Shown here: in pieces, positions 1-9,981 of the stretch
Layout: each line of letters starts with the position of its first letter
Numbering within the stretch: the stretch's first letter is position 1
Assembly: GCA_963756575.1 (NCBI GenBank)
Contig: CAVWOM010000009.1
Location: 211,618-275,617 of the forward strand
DNA: 64,000 nucleotides
Source: Palsa-504 sp963756575
GTDB lineage: Bacteria; Actinomycetota; Actinomycetes; Streptosporangiales; Streptosporangiaceae
Reading direction: 5' to 3'
Notes under the pieces: model-generated
Seen by the model: only the letters and a program-made list of their open reading frames with translations
What the model was told of the DNA's origin: nothing
The model's database searches: none
Translations under genes and position numbers: made by a program

Positions 1-949
1 CGCCCATCATGAAGCCGGCCGCCTGGCCCGCCAGCGCCGAGACCGCCTCGTCGTACCGGCTCCGCGGGGCCAGCACCCGGGACATGGTGAAGCAGGCCTG
101 CCCGGAGTTGGCGAAGCACAGGAAGCCGAGTTCCGCCGCGGCCGCGGACAGGTCCACGTCGTCGAGGACGATGGCGGCCGACTTCCCGCCGAGCTCGAGG
201 CTGGCCGGCTTGAGCATCTCGCCGCAGATCGCGGCGATCCGCCGCCCGCCCGGCGTCGGCCCGGCCACCGCCACGATGTCCACGTCCGGGTGCGCGGCCA
301 GCAGTTCCGCCACCTGGCCGGTGCCGGTGACGAGGTTGAAGACGCCAGGCGGGAAGTCCGCCGCCTCGAACGCCTCGGCCAGGATGTACGCGGACAGCGA
401 GGTCTCGGCCGCGGGCTTGAGCACGATCGTGCAGCCCGCGGCCAGGGCCGGGGCCAGCTGGCAGAAGGCCAGGATGAGCGGGTAGCTCCAGGACGCGATG
501 ACCGCCGCTACCCCGGCCGGCTCCTGCCGCACCATGGTGCGCCCGGTGAAGCTGACCGCCTCCCGCATCTCCTCGGCCGGCATCTCCCGGGCCAGGGCCG
601 CGTAGTACCGGATGATCCCGCACGGGACCGACACGTTGTTCTGCCGGGAGAGCCGGATCGGCATGCCCATCTCCGCCGTGACCAGCCGGGCGGTGTCCTC
701 GCCCCGGGCCTCGAGCGCCGCCGCCAGCCGCTCCATGGCCGCCGCCCGCTCGGCCGGGTCGGCCCGCGGCCACGGTCCGGCGTCGAAGGCCGCCCGGGCC
801 GCGCTCACCGCCACCTCGACGTCCGCCTCGGTCATCGAGGGGACGGCGCCGGTGACTTCCTCGGTCGCCGGGTTGACGATCGTGATCACATCGGCCGACC
901 CGGACCCGACGAGGCGCCCGCCCGCGTAGACGTCCCGGTACTCGAGCAA
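1..949 (-). CDS. aldehyde dehydrogenase, C-terminus beyond window
   Basis: NAD(P)-dependent oxidation of an aldehyde to an acid; the substrate cannot be told from sequence. About 316 residues are visible. The catalytic general base lies in ELGGKS (Glu about 252) and the nucleophile in NSGQACF (Cys about 286), 34 residues apart as usual in the superfamily. The cofactor-binding strand reads ASWSYPL where PWNYPL is usual, and VAGPTPGG stands where FTGSTxVG is usual, so it is a somewhat divergent member. A TTG start at 949 is preferred because GGAAGGGA lies just upstream and an in-frame TAA follows soon after; no ATG is available. The gene diverges from the PucR regulator across about 130 bp, which suggests that regulator controls it. 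The last third of the protein is outside the window. Confidence 0.9.
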   Translation of the reverse strand, partial: MLEYRDVYAGGRLVGSGSADVITIVNPATEEVTGAVPSMTEADVEVAVSAARAAFDAGPWPRADPAERAAAMERLAAALEARGEDTARLVTAEMGMPIRLSRQNNVSVPCGIIRYYAALAREMPAEEMREAVSFTGRTMVRQEPAGVAAVIASWSYPLILAFCQLAPALAAGCTIVLKPAAETSLSAYILAEAFEAADFPPGVFNLVTGTGQVAELLAAHPDVDIVAVAGPTPGGRRIAAICGEMLKPASLELGGKSAAIVLDDVDLSAAAAELGFLCFANSGQACFTMSRVLAPRSRYDEAVSALAGQAAGFMMG

Positions 950-1080
950 CGCGAGTCCCTTCCGGAAACTCCCCGTCGGCAGTTAAGGTGCCTGTTAATC
1001 TCTACGGCTGACGCGTAGGTTGTCAAGTATCACTTCGGGCCGCACCCGGTGCACCATCGCCATGGGCGTACGATCTGATC

Positions 1081-2361
1081 ATGGCGGCACTGGACCGGGA
1101 GAACGCCGCCCTCCGCGAGCTGGTCACCGTGTACCGGTACCTGTCCGGGCTGGCCCTGCAGGACGCCGACCTGGCCGGGGTGGTGCGGCTGATCTCCGAC
1201 CGGACCGCGGCCACCGTCGCCGTCCTCACCCAGCTCATGGACGTGCTGACCGCGGCCGCACCCGGCGTGAGCGAACAGAAGGCCGCCGCCGACGTGCGGG
1301 AGCACATGGTCCACCCCCGGCTCGGCCAGGTGCTGCGGGCGTCCCGGCTGAGCCAGCGCGCGCTGCGCCTGCCGAAGGTCGGCGGCATGCCCGCGATCAT
1401 CGTCGCGCCCATCCTGGTCGGTGACGAGGTGCCGTCCTACCTGATCACCATCGACCCGTCGGAGAACCTGTTCGGCGAGGACATGAGCCTGCTGGTGACC
1501 GAGCACGCGGCCACCATCTGCGGCGTCATCCTCGGCCGGGAGCGGGTGGTGGCCGCGGCCGCCCGCCGTGTCCGCGACGACCTGGTCGAGGGGCTGCTGC
1601 TCGGCCGCGGCCGGGACCACGCCGACGCCAGCCGCTGGGCCGCCCACCTCGGCTACGACCCGGCCCGGGACCATAACGTGATGGCGATCGCGTTCGGCCT
1701 GCCCGCCTCGCCGCCAGCCGATGCCGCGGCCCAGCGGCAGCGGATCTGGGAGAGCATCGAGCACTTCATCGGCACCCGGGCCCCCGACGCGATCATCTCG
1801 GCCCGCGAATCCGAAGTCGTGGTGGTGACCACCGCGCCTGACGGACCCGGGCAGGACGCGCACCAGCTCGCCGCCGCCTGCCTGACCCGGCTGGCCGAGC
1901 TGTACCCCGCGGTCAAGGTCGTGATCGGGATCGGCGGGACCTGCCGCGACCCGGGGGAGATCGCCCGGTCCTACGCGCAGGCCCAGCGCACCACCCAGAC
2001 CCTGCAGCGGCTCGGCCGGTCCGGCGCGGTCTCGGCGTTCGGCGACCTCGGCATCTTGCGGCTGCTGCTCCAGGTGCCCGAGCTGGCCGAGCTGCGCTCG
2101 TTCGCCGCCGACGTGCTCGGCAAGCTCAGCGTGCACACCCATGAGCACAAGTCGGAATACCTGACCACGCTGGCCTGCTACTTCCGGGAGAACAACAGCC
2201 CGCAGCGGGCCTCGCGCATCCTGCATGTGCACCCCAACACGGTGGCCTACCGGGTCAAGCGGATCGAGGAGATCACCGGGTTGCGCCTCGACGACTACAG
2301 CGACCGGCTCATCGCCCAGGTGGCGCTGGAGATCCTCGACTCACTGGGGGAGCAGGCATGA
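1081..2361 (+). CDS. PucR-family transcriptional regulator
   Basis: A DNA-binding regulator of about 426 residues. The N-terminal half (about 1-160) looks like a GAF-like sensor region. The middle (about 165-300) resembles the GGDEF-like region typical of CdaR/PucR proteins. The C-terminus (about 355-420) carries the PucR helix-turn-helix, with ASRILHVHPNTVAYRVKRI as the recognition part. Family members usually activate neighbouring catabolic genes in response to a small molecule. It lies between a divergent aldehyde dehydrogenase and a methyltransferase gene whose start codon overlaps its stop (ATGA), so the downstream gene is translationally coupled. The effector is unknown. Confidence 0.9.
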   Translation: MAALDRENAALRELVTVYRYLSGLALQDADLAGVVRLISDRTAATVAVLTQLMDVLTAAAPGVSEQKAAADVREHMVHPRLGQVLRASRLSQRALRLPKVGGMPAIIVAPILVGDEVPSYLITIDPSENLFGEDMSLLVTEHAATICGVILGRERVVAAAARRVRDDLVEGLLLGRGRDHADASRWAAHLGYDPARDHNVMAIAFGLPASPPADAAAQRQRIWESIEHFIGTRAPDAIISARESEVVVVTTAPDGPGQDAHQLAAACLTRLAELYPAVKVVIGIGGTCRDPGEIARSYAQAQRTTQTLQRLGRSGAVSAFGDLGILRLLLQVPELAELRSFAADVLGKLSVHTHEHKSEYLTTLACYFRENNSPQRASRILHVHPNTVAYRVKRIEEITGLRLDDYSDRLIAQVALEILDSLGEQA

Positions 2362-4238
2362 CCATCCCGCTGCTGCGGACAACCGGCCGGCGGGTGCTGG
2401 TCTGCGACGGCGCGATGGGCACCATGCTGCACGCGGCCGGCGCCGCCCTCGACCGCTCGCTGCCCGAGCTCAACCTGGCCGATCCGGGCCTGGTCGCCGC
2501 GATCCACGAGAGCTACCTGAGCGCGGGCGCGGACATCATCCAGGCCAACACGTTCGGCGCCAACCGCCTGTGGCTCGGCGACCACGGTTTTCCCGACAAG
2601 GTGGACGAGATCAACCGGGCCGGGGTCCGGATCGCCCGCGCCGCCCAGCAGCGGTGCGAGCGCGACGTGCTGGTGGCCGGGTCGGTCTCGCCCGCCGTCA
2701 CGGCCCGGCAGCGCCGGCTCCTCGGATCGGCCGAACGGGCCGAGGTGATCAGGGAACAGGTCCAGGCCTTGCTGGCCCACGGCGACGAACCGGGCGTGGA
2801 CCTGCTCATCCTGGAGACCTTCGGCTACCTCGACGAGCTGGTCGAGGCGGTCGGCGTGGTCACCGGCCTGTGCGACGTGCCGGTCATCGCCCAGGCCACC
2901 TTCGCCGACGACGCGCACACCCTGGGCGGCGAGACCCCGCGCGAGGTCGCGACCGTGCTGTCCGCCCTGCCGGTGGCCATGCTCGGGACGAACTGCACCA
3001 TCGGCCCGCAGCGGATGCTGACCGTGGCGCAGGACCTCGTCCGGTACGCGTCGGTGCCGGTCAGCGCGCAGCCCAACGCCGGCCAGCCGCGGCGCACCGG
3101 GCCCCGCAATTTCGAGTTCAGCATCGACGGCGGCTACTTCGCCCGCTACTTCCGCCGCTTCGCCGAGGCCGGGGTGTCCCTGGTCGGCGGCTGCTGCGGC
3201 ACTACCCCGGCGCACATCCGCGCCGCGGCCGACGCGGTCCGGACGGACCCGAGGACCCCGGAAAGCCCCCAGGCCCGGCGCACCCATCTCGCGGGCGCCG
3301 TGCGGGCCGCCGGAACCCCAGGATCCGGGCTAGCCCCGTTCGCCGGGCCGCTGGCCGACCAGCTGGCCGGCGGCCGCTTCATCGTCGCGGCCGCGTTCGC
3401 CTCCGGCGGCCGTCCCGACGAGGCCCTGGATGCGGTGGCGGCACTGCAGGCCCACGGCGCCGGGGTGTTCGCGGTCCAGCCGGTCCAGAGCGCCCGCACC
3501 CGCTCCGACTCCCTGGACCTGGCCCTGCACCTGCAGGCGCAGGCCGGCGTGGAGACCATCGCCGCGCTGACCACCTGGGACAAGACCATCATGACCCTGC
3601 AGGCCGACCTTCTCGGCGCCCACGCCCTCGGCCTGCGCAACGTCATCTGCACGACCGGCAGCCCGCCGGTGCTCGGCGACTACCCGGCCGTGGACGGCAT
3701 CTGGGAGGTCGACTCGCTCGGCCTGATCGCGCTGCTGGCCGGGCTGAACGCGGGCCGCGACTCCAACGGCCTGGCCACCGCGAGCACCACCTCGTTCTGC
3801 ATCGGCGCCCGGGTCGAACCCGGCGCCCGCGACCCCGGCGCCGAGCTGGCCCGGACCCGGGCCAAGGTCCGGGCCGGGGCGCACTTCCTGGTGAGCAGGC
3901 CGGTCTACGAGCTCGGCCCGCTGCGCCGGATGGCGGACGCCCTGGCCGCCGAGACTCCGCCCGCCGAGCAGGTCCCGCTGCTGCTCTCGGTCGCCCCGCT
4001 GCGCAGCTTCGAGGAGGCGGACTACCTGGCCAACGAGGTCCCCGGGGTGAGCATCCCGCCGGAGGTACTGCGGATCATGGAGCGGGCCGGCCGCGGCGCC
4101 GCCCGCGCGGCCGGCATCGACCTGGCCGCCGCCCTCGTCCGCGAGGCCCGCGACCTGGTCCGCGGCGTGATCATCACGGTCGCCGAGGACGACCCGGCCG
4201 GCCTCGCCCCCCTGCTGGCCGCCGCTACCCGGACCTGA
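2358..4238 (+). CDS. homocysteine S-methyltransferase / MTHFR-like fusion protein
   Basis: 626 residues with the layout of YitJ-type fusions. Residues 1 to about 300 are a zinc-dependent homocysteine methyltransferase barrel: DGAMGTML near the start, Cys213 in GTNCTIGP and the Cys279-Cys280 pair in GGCCGTTP supply the three thiolate ligands. Residues about 335-620 have a methylenetetrahydrofolate reductase fold, recognisable from LLGAHALGLRNVI, YPAVDGIWEVDS and RPVYE. Two normally conserved MTHFR positions differ: TGSPP (Ser435) replaces TGDPP, and the strand that should carry the catalytic Glu reads IVAAAFAS. The reductase half may therefore be altered or purely structural. The gene overlaps pucR by 4 bp and converges on the permease gene with a 4-bp gap. 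The methyl donor is unknown. Confidence 0.88.
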   Translation: MTIPLLRTTGRRVLVCDGAMGTMLHAAGAALDRSLPELNLADPGLVAAIHESYLSAGADIIQANTFGANRLWLGDHGFPDKVDEINRAGVRIARAAQQRCERDVLVAGSVSPAVTARQRRLLGSAERAEVIREQVQALLAHGDEPGVDLLILETFGYLDELVEAVGVVTGLCDVPVIAQATFADDAHTLGGETPREVATVLSALPVAMLGTNCTIGPQRMLTVAQDLVRYASVPVSAQPNAGQPRRTGPRNFEFSIDGGYFARYFRRFAEAGVSLVGGCCGTTPAHIRAAADAVRTDPRTPESPQARRTHLAGAVRAAGTPGSGLAPFAGPLADQLAGGRFIVAAAFASGGRPDEALDAVAALQAHGAGVFAVQPVQSARTRSDSLDLALHLQAQAGVETIAALTTWDKTIMTLQADLLGAHALGLRNVICTTGSPPVLGDYPAVDGIWEVDSLGLIALLAGLNAGRDSNGLATASTTSFCIGARVEPGARDPGAELARTRAKVRAGAHFLVSRPVYELGPLRRMADALAAETPPAEQVPLLLSVAPLRSFEEADYLANEVPGVSIPPEVLRIMERAGRGAARAAGIDLAAALVREARDLVRGVIITVAEDDPAGLAPLLAAATRT

Positions 4239-4242
4239 GCGG

Positions 4243-6662
4243 TCACTCGGCCCGGAGCGGCCGGGCCGGATCTGATCGCGCGGCCAGCAGCGCGGGCACC
4301 GCGGCGAGCAGGTTGGCCACGGCGAGCACCCCCGCCACCAGGGCCACGATCAGGACCGGCTCGACCACGGCCACCGGCACGACGCCGAAGTTCGTGGCGA
4401 ATACCCGCCACAGCACCCGGCCCGCCGCGATGCCAGCTGGCGCCCCGATGACGATACCGATCAGCGCCACCGTGGTGGCCTGCCAGCAGACGGCCGCGGC
4501 GAGCTGACGGCGGACGAATCCCAGCGCCTTGAGCAGCCCGGTTTCGGCGCGCCGCCGGGCCACGCTGACCAGCAGCAGGTGCAGCAGCGTGGCGGCGCCG
4601 AACACGGTCAGCGCCAGCGCGAGCAGCAGCGGGAAGTTCACCGACTCGCCGAAGTTGACCAGCACGGTCGGCTTGGCCGGCCGGTCGCGAAGTCGGGATA
4701 CTTGCTGACGTACCGGGCCAGCGCGGCGTTCCCGGCGGTCCCGTCGGCCGCCCGGACCAGCACTACCGTCGGGAGGCTGTTCTGCACCGAACGCCGGCAG
4801 GCGGCCTGCTTCGGCCCCGGCGGGCACTGGGCGCTGACGAAGGCGCTGGTCGTCATCACCGCTCCTTTTCCCAGCCCGCCGGTGCCGGCGTTGAGCGACG
4901 CCCGGCCGATCACACGGAAGCTCGCCGTGTGCGGCTTCCCGTCCGGGTCGGCCACCGTCACCCGGACGGTCCCGCCCACCCGGGCGCCGGTGGCGTGCAT
5001 CGTGGCCACGCCGAGCATGACGTCCCGGTCGCCGCGGGGCACGCGGCCGTCGAGCGCCGACAGCAGGGCGGGTCCGCGGACCGGGGTCATCGCCACCGTG
5101 AGGACGTGCTTGCCGTTGACGTTGACCTCGACGTACGCGCCCAGGGTGATCTGCTCGATGGCCCGGTCGCGGCGCAGGCTGTCCAGCAGCGGCCCGGTAA
5201 CGGCCTGCTGGCCGCCGGGTTCCCCGTTGCCGCTGAACTGGGCCTGGTACGGGGCGCCGTACAGTCCGGGCGAGGCGATGAGATGGGTCAGGCTGGCGCC
5301 GAAGACAGCCGTCGCGCACAGCGCCGCCACCGCCATCACCGTGCCGAGCAGGGCCGTACCCACCGGGTGCCCGTCCCGGCCGCGCTCCAGGGCGTGCCGG
5401 ACCCCGATCAGGGCGGAGGCGGGCAGGCCGGCCCGGGCGGCGGCGCGGCCCGCCGCCACCGTCAGCGAGGCCGGCTGCCACTGCGGGCGGCCGCTCAGCA
5501 GGCGGGCCTGGCGTACCGCGGGCCAGGCCGCTACCGCGACTACGGCGGCCAGCACGGCCACCGCGCCCGGCAGGACCACGCTGGCGTCGAGCGACATGCG
5601 GCCCGGCGCGGGCGCCGCTACCCGCGCCTCGCCCACCGGGGTCAGCGGTGACGCCCCGATCGCGAGCAGAACGGCCACGGCGGCGCCCGCCGCGCCGGTC
5701 AGCAGCGTCCGCAGCAGCGTGAGCCGCACGAACTGTCGGGGCGTGACGCCGAGCGCCGACAGGGCCCGCTGATCGGCCCGCTCGGCGACGGTCTGCCGTG
5801 CCATCGCCTGCCCGATCACGGCCAGCGCGGCCAGCGCCACCAGCCCGGCCAGCACGTACCAGCCGATGACCTGCGGCCGGATCGAGGCCTGGACCGCTTC
5901 CGCGGCCTCGTCCAGGTCGTAGGTGCCGAGAATGTTCAGCGGGCGCAGGCTGCCGTCGAAGCCGGCCAGGTCGGCGTCCTCGTGCGCCAGCCGCACGTAG
6001 TAGGTGTACAGCAGCGCCGCCCGGTGGTTCACCGACGGGCCGTAGGCGGCCGTGGCGTAGAGGTCGTAGTGCTGGGCGGAGCCGGAGGGAAACTCGCTCT
6101 CGGCGGCGACGATGCCCACCACCCGCAGCTTCGGGTGCATAAGGGGGGACCGGTCGAACCTGGCCTTCGGATCGCCCTGGAACTGCGCCGGGGTGATCAG
6201 CTGCGGCCGCAGGACCGAGCCGATGCGGACCCCGTTGTCGCTGACCAGGCTGAAGGACGCCAGCACCTCGTCCGGGGCCGACGGCCGGGGCATCCGCCCG
6301 GACAGGAGCGTGACCATGCGCGCCAGCTGACCCGGCGCCACCTCGTTGACCAGGAAGTTCTCGGTGTCAATGGGTTTGCGGCAGGATGCGCAGCCGACGT
6401 CTGCGCTGATCGTCACGAGCGCGGGCGTCACCGAGGAAACCCGCGGCACCTGGGCCAGCCGGGGCAGCGCATGCCCGCTGTACACGATGGTGTCGTAGCC
6501 GTGCCGGGCCGTGAACCGGGCGAAGGCGTCCGCCGTCCGGTGCCCGGCCGACACGGTCGCCAGCACGAACCCGCCGGCCACGGCCACGAGCAGCCCGAGC
6601 GCCAGCCACGCCTTTCCGTACTGCCGGAACCGCGCCCGGAGCACCATGCCGACGGTTCCCAC
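4243..6662 (-). CDS. FtsX-family ABC transporter permease, one frameshift
   Basis: A large integral-membrane permease of about 805 residues with an N-terminal transmembrane helix, an extracytoplasmic region (about 60-260), a first FtsX domain (three helices), a second helix and periplasmic-like region, and a C-terminal FtsX domain with RRRAETGLLKALGFVRRQL. Such proteins pair with a LolD/MacB-type ATPase to drive mechanotransmission or export. The frame breaks near 4,680: one frame ends after FATGRP and the homologous sequence resumes at AKPTVLVNFGES in the next, which fits a single lost C. I chose GTG at 6662 because GGGGAG sits six bases before it; ATG at 6647 is the alternative. No ATPase is adjacent; the nearest is at 26,434-27,186. 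Confidence 0.83.
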
Positions 6663-6795
6663 CGCCACCTCCCCAGCCCTTGCCCCCAGCGTCCTCCACC
6701 GGCCGCCCGGTGGCCAAGGTAGCCAGCTTCCAGCGTTCGCCACGTGGTAGCACCACCGGGGGGAAATCCCCGCCGGGAGCCAGCCAGGTCATGAA

Positions 6796-7791
6796 CTAGC
6801 GGTCGGCCGCGGGATCAGGCGCGACGCTCAGCTTCAGCTCCGAGCTGTGGTAGGCGGCCCGGTTGGCCAGTTCCGGGCTGTACCGGTTGATGATCTGCCT
6901 GACCCGCAGCGCGGCCAGCGGCCCGAGCAGGTCGTAGCATCCGATGAACAGCTCCCGGGCGGCCGAACGCGGCCATCCCCCGGGAAGCAGCTCGGCGGGC
7001 AGGTCCGGGTCAAGCCCGGGGAAGGCGCGCCACTCGTCCATCACCCGGGTCCGGGCGATGAGCGCGTCGGTCGGCGGCACCCGCCCGGCCGCCGCCGCGT
7101 CCCGCAGCTGCCCGGCGAAGGAAATAAAGAACTCGTACCGCGACCGCAGCCCCGCCAGGTCCCAGGCCTGGGCCGGGATGTCGCCGTCGGCCGGCACCGA
7201 GGACGCCCGGAACGCGGTGCCGGTGGTGATGTCGAGGTCCTTGAGGTAGCCGATCACTTCGGCGGCGTGGTCGCGCGGGGATACCCACAGGCCGTCGTAC
7301 AGCGGGGCGAAGCCGCGCCAGCGCAGCTGCTTGCGCAGCGCGTCCCGGGCGGCCCGGTTGTCCTCAGGGATGGAGAACGCGACCAGTGACCACATCCCGT
7401 CCCAGGGATCGCTGGCCGCGCCGAAGGAGAAGATGCGCCGCGCCCCGTCGTCCAGGATCTCGGCCGCCCGCGCGCTCAGCCGGGAGAACGTGCGGCGGCC
7501 GGCCTTGGACGTGACCAGCAGCCCGTTGCGGGTCAGCCGGCTCAGCGCGGCCCGGGCCGCCGAGTCGCTGACGCCGAACTCGGCCAGCAGCGCCACGATC
7601 GCCGCCGACGGCAGCGGCTCGGTTCGCTGCCACCAGTAGTCGCCGAGCAGGGTCAGCAGCAGCCGTGGCGGTCGCTGCGCGGCCGCTCCTGGCGACGTCC
7701 ACGGCTCGTGCGGGAGGGGTTCCGCCAGCTCAGCCGGCCTGGTGCTCACCGAACGAGAATAACCGCACGCCGGAGAGATGACGCATGACAC
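6796..7791 (-). CDS. PaaX-family transcriptional regulator
   Basis: About 331 residues. A winged-helix region near residues 40-115 (LLTLLGDYWW to RTFSRLSARA) is followed by the PaaX middle and C-terminal domains (WDGMWSLVAFSIPE, then LRWRGFAPLYDGLWVSP). The founding member represses phenylacetate catabolism in response to phenylacetyl-CoA; actinomycete paralogues regulate diverse neighbours. The gene diverges from the MetE-like gene at 7906, so the 110-155 bp between them probably holds both promoters and an operator. The start is uncertain: ATG at 7791 or GTG at 7749, neither with a clear ribosome-binding site. No paa genes are nearby. Confidence 0.85.
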   Translation of the reverse strand: MSCVISPACGYSRSVSTRPAELAEPLPHEPWTSPGAAAQRPPRLLLTLLGDYWWQRTEPLPSAAIVALLAEFGVSDSAARAALSRLTRNGLLVTSKAGRRTFSRLSARAAEILDDGARRIFSFGAASDPWDGMWSLVAFSIPEDNRAARDALRKQLRWRGFAPLYDGLWVSPRDHAAEVIGYLKDLDITTGTAFRASSVPADGDIPAQAWDLAGLRSRYEFFISFAGQLRDAAAAGRVPPTDALIARTRVMDEWRAFPGLDPDLPAELLPGGWPRSAARELFIGCYDLLGPLAALRVRQIINRYSPELANRAAYHSSELKLSVAPDPAADR

Positions 7792-7905
7792 TTTCGACGA
7801 CGGGTAGCGCGTGATATGAAAACACCGATGCCGAACGGGGTCGCGTTCCCGCCCCGGTCACCCGGTAACGTTCAGCTAAGCCAGCGAAGAGAGGTGGGGT
7901 CTTCC

Positions 7906-9027
7906 ATGTCCCGTCGTACCAGCCCTCCGTTCCGCGCCGACCATGTGGGCAGCCTGCTGCGGCCGAAGCGGCTGCTGCGGGCGCGGGAGGATTTCGCGGC
8001 CGGGCGCATCCCGGCGGACGAACTGCGCGCGCTCGAGGACCAGGAGATCCCCGGCGCGATCCGGATGCAGGAAGAGGTGGGCCTGCAGTCCGCCACCGAC
8101 GGCGAGTTCCGCCGCGCCTCATGGCACATGGACTTCATCTACGCCCTGGGCGGGGTGTCCAAGACCCCGGGGAACCTGGCGGTGAAGTTCCACAACGCCG
8201 CCGGGGACATCGAGTTCACCCCCGCCTCGATCCGCGTGGACAGCAAGCTCAAGATCAACGACACGATCTTCGCGGACGCCTTCACGTTCTTGAAGTCGCA
8301 CGTAACCACGGCGGTGCCCAAGCAGACCATCCCGTCGCCGAACATGGTGCACTACCGCGGCGGCCCCGCCTCGGTAGACCCGGACGTCTATCCGGACATG
8401 GACCAGTTCTGGGCCGACCTGGCCGCGGCCTACGCCGACGAGGTGTCCCGGCTCGGCGAACTGGGCTGCACCTACCTGCAGTTCGACGACACCTCCCTGG
8501 CGTACCTGAACGACCCGGCCCAGCGGGCCGAGATCGCCGAGCGCGGCGAGGACGCCGAGCACATGCACCTGCGTTACATCAAGCAGATCAACGACGCGGT
8601 CAAGGACAAGCCCGCCGGCATGGCCATCACCACGCACCTGTGCCGGGGGAACTTCCGCTCCTCCTGGGTGGCCTCCGGCGGCTACGATTTCGTGGCCGAG
8701 GCCCTGTTCTCCGAGCTCGCCGTCGACGGCTTCTTCCTGGAGTACGACGACGAACGGTCCGGGGGCTTCGAGCCGCTCCGCTTCGTGCCCAAGGGCAAGA
8801 TGGTCGTCCTCGGCCTGGTCACCACCAAGCGTCCCGAGCTCGAGTCCAAGGACGACCTCAAGCGCCGCATCGACGAGGCGGCCAAGTACGTCCCCCTCGA
8901 CCAGATCGGCCTGTCCGGGCAGTGCGGCTTCTCCTCCACCGCCGAGGGCAACGCGCTGACCTACGACGACCAGGTAGCCAAGCTCCGCCTCATCGTCGAG
9001 ACCGCCCAGGAAGTCTGGGGCGACTGA
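7906..9027 (+). CDS. cobalamin-independent methionine synthase-like (MetE C-terminal type) protein
   Basis: 373 residues, corresponding only to the C-terminal catalytic barrel of MetE. All four zinc ligands are present: His244 and Cys246 in THLCRGN, Glu279 in FFLEYDD and Cys340 in SGQCGFSST. DHVGSLLRP opens the protein and QFDDTSLAYL matches the substrate-binding region. Short MetE-like proteins of this kind transfer methyl groups to thiols, but their donors are often not methyltetrahydrofolate because the N-terminal folate-binding half is missing. ATG 7906 is preferred over upstream ATG 7816 because GAGAGGTGGGG precedes it and the family motif starts soon after. It diverges from a PaaX regulator. 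The true substrate is unknown. Confidence 0.87.
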   Translation: MSRRTSPPFRADHVGSLLRPKRLLRAREDFAAGRIPADELRALEDQEIPGAIRMQEEVGLQSATDGEFRRASWHMDFIYALGGVSKTPGNLAVKFHNAAGDIEFTPASIRVDSKLKINDTIFADAFTFLKSHVTTAVPKQTIPSPNMVHYRGGPASVDPDVYPDMDQFWADLAAAYADEVSRLGELGCTYLQFDDTSLAYLNDPAQRAEIAERGEDAEHMHLRYIKQINDAVKDKPAGMAITTHLCRGNFRSSWVASGGYDFVAEALFSELAVDGFFLEYDDERSGGFEPLRFVPKGKMVVLGLVTTKRPELESKDDLKRRIDEAAKYVPLDQIGLSGQCGFSSTAEGNALTYDDQVAKLRLIVETAQEVWGD

Positions 9028-9120
9028 CGCGAAGCAGCCACTGACCAGGGCTGAAACTTCCTTACCGGCGCCGAGGCTTGTAGATTGCTCGCAACGCTCG
9101 TTGTTGCCGAGGAGTCACCT

Positions 9121-9981
9121 GTGGCGCGGATCGTAGTGGTGCACGGAGTCGGTCAGCAGACCGAAGGCGGGCTGACGCTTCATGACCGCTTCTTCTCCGC
9201 CCTGGCGGAGGGAGTCGCCCGGGCGGGCGGGTCCGTGCCGCCAGCTGACGTGGTCTTCGCCAGCTACGGTGATTTCTTCCGTCAGCGGGCCGAGGTGCTG
9301 TCACCGGTTCCCTATTTCGATGCCGGGGACGTGGCCGAGGGATACGAATCGGAACTGCTGCTGGCCTGGTGGCAGCGGGCCGCCGCCACCGATTCGCGCG
9401 TGGTGCCGCCCGGTGAGGAGGTGCTCGCCCGCACACCGGTATGGGCGTCCGGCGCCGTCGCCGCACTGAGCCGGTCGCGATTCCTGGCTGGCGTGGGCGA
9501 CCGGCTATTAATTGGCGACCTGAAGCAGGTGCACCGTTATTTCGCCGATAACGCGCTGCGCTCGAGCATCCGGGAGGCCGTGGCCCTTTCCGTGACGCCT
9601 GACACGCGCGTGGTCGTGGCCCATTCGCTGGGCTCGGTCGTCGCCTACGAGGTGCTCTGCGCGGCCCGCCAGCGGGCCATTGAGTCGTTCGTCACCCTCG
9701 GTTCCCCCCTCGGCCTGCCCAACCTGGTCTTCGACCGGCTCCAGCCGGAACCGCGCCCACCCGGCGCGGAGATCCGCGGGTACTGGCCGGAGCCGGTCGG
9801 CACGTGGACCAATATCGCCGACGCCGGAGACGTCGTGGCCGCGGTGGAGGACCTGCGCCCGCTCTTCGGCGCCGCGATGCGCCAGATCCGGGTCCATAAC
9901 GGCTCGCACGCCCACGATATGCGTCCCTACCTGACCGAGACGATGACCGGCGCGGCGATCATGGCGGGGCTGAATGACTGA
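9121..9981 (+). CDS. alpha/beta-hydrolase (PGAP1/lipase-like) of a putative conflict operon
   Basis: 286 residues from the GTG at 9121, which follows GAGGAG at good spacing. It opens with ARIVVVHGVGQQ, an oxyanion-hole motif, and carries the nucleophile elbow AHSLGS (Ser about 169). A later NIADAGD supplies a likely Asp and SHAHD a likely His (about 263-265), so a full catalytic triad is plausible. No signal peptide is seen; it should be cytoplasmic. Its stop overlaps the start of the caspase-WD40 gene by 8 bp, so the two are translationally coupled. Hydrolases of this type may cleave lipids or acyl groups; here it could be an effector or a regulator of the giant protein. The substrate is not known. 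Confidence 0.8.
   Translation: MARIVVVHGVGQQTEGGLTLHDRFFSALAEGVARAGGSVPPADVVFASYGDFFRQRAEVLSPVPYFDAGDVAEGYESELLLAWWQRAAATDSRVVPPGEEVLARTPVWASGAVAALSRSRFLAGVGDRLLIGDLKQVHRYFADNALRSSIREAVALSVTPDTRVVVAHSLGSVVAYEVLCAARQRAIESFVTLGSPLGLPNLVFDRLQPEPRPPGAEIRGYWPEPVGTWTNIADAGDVVAAVEDLRPLFGAAMRQIRVHNGSHAHDMRPYLTETMTGAAIMAGLND

Noticed and set aside
1020..1080. TACGAT at 1,069-1,074 as a promoter of pucR
   Set aside because: No recognisable -35 at suitable distance.
2225..4507. Long alternative frame over the methyltransferase gene, and several other long antisense frames in 1-27,980
   Set aside because: Arg/Pro/Gly-rich translations typical of shadow frames in GC-rich DNA; the family motifs lie in the other frame.
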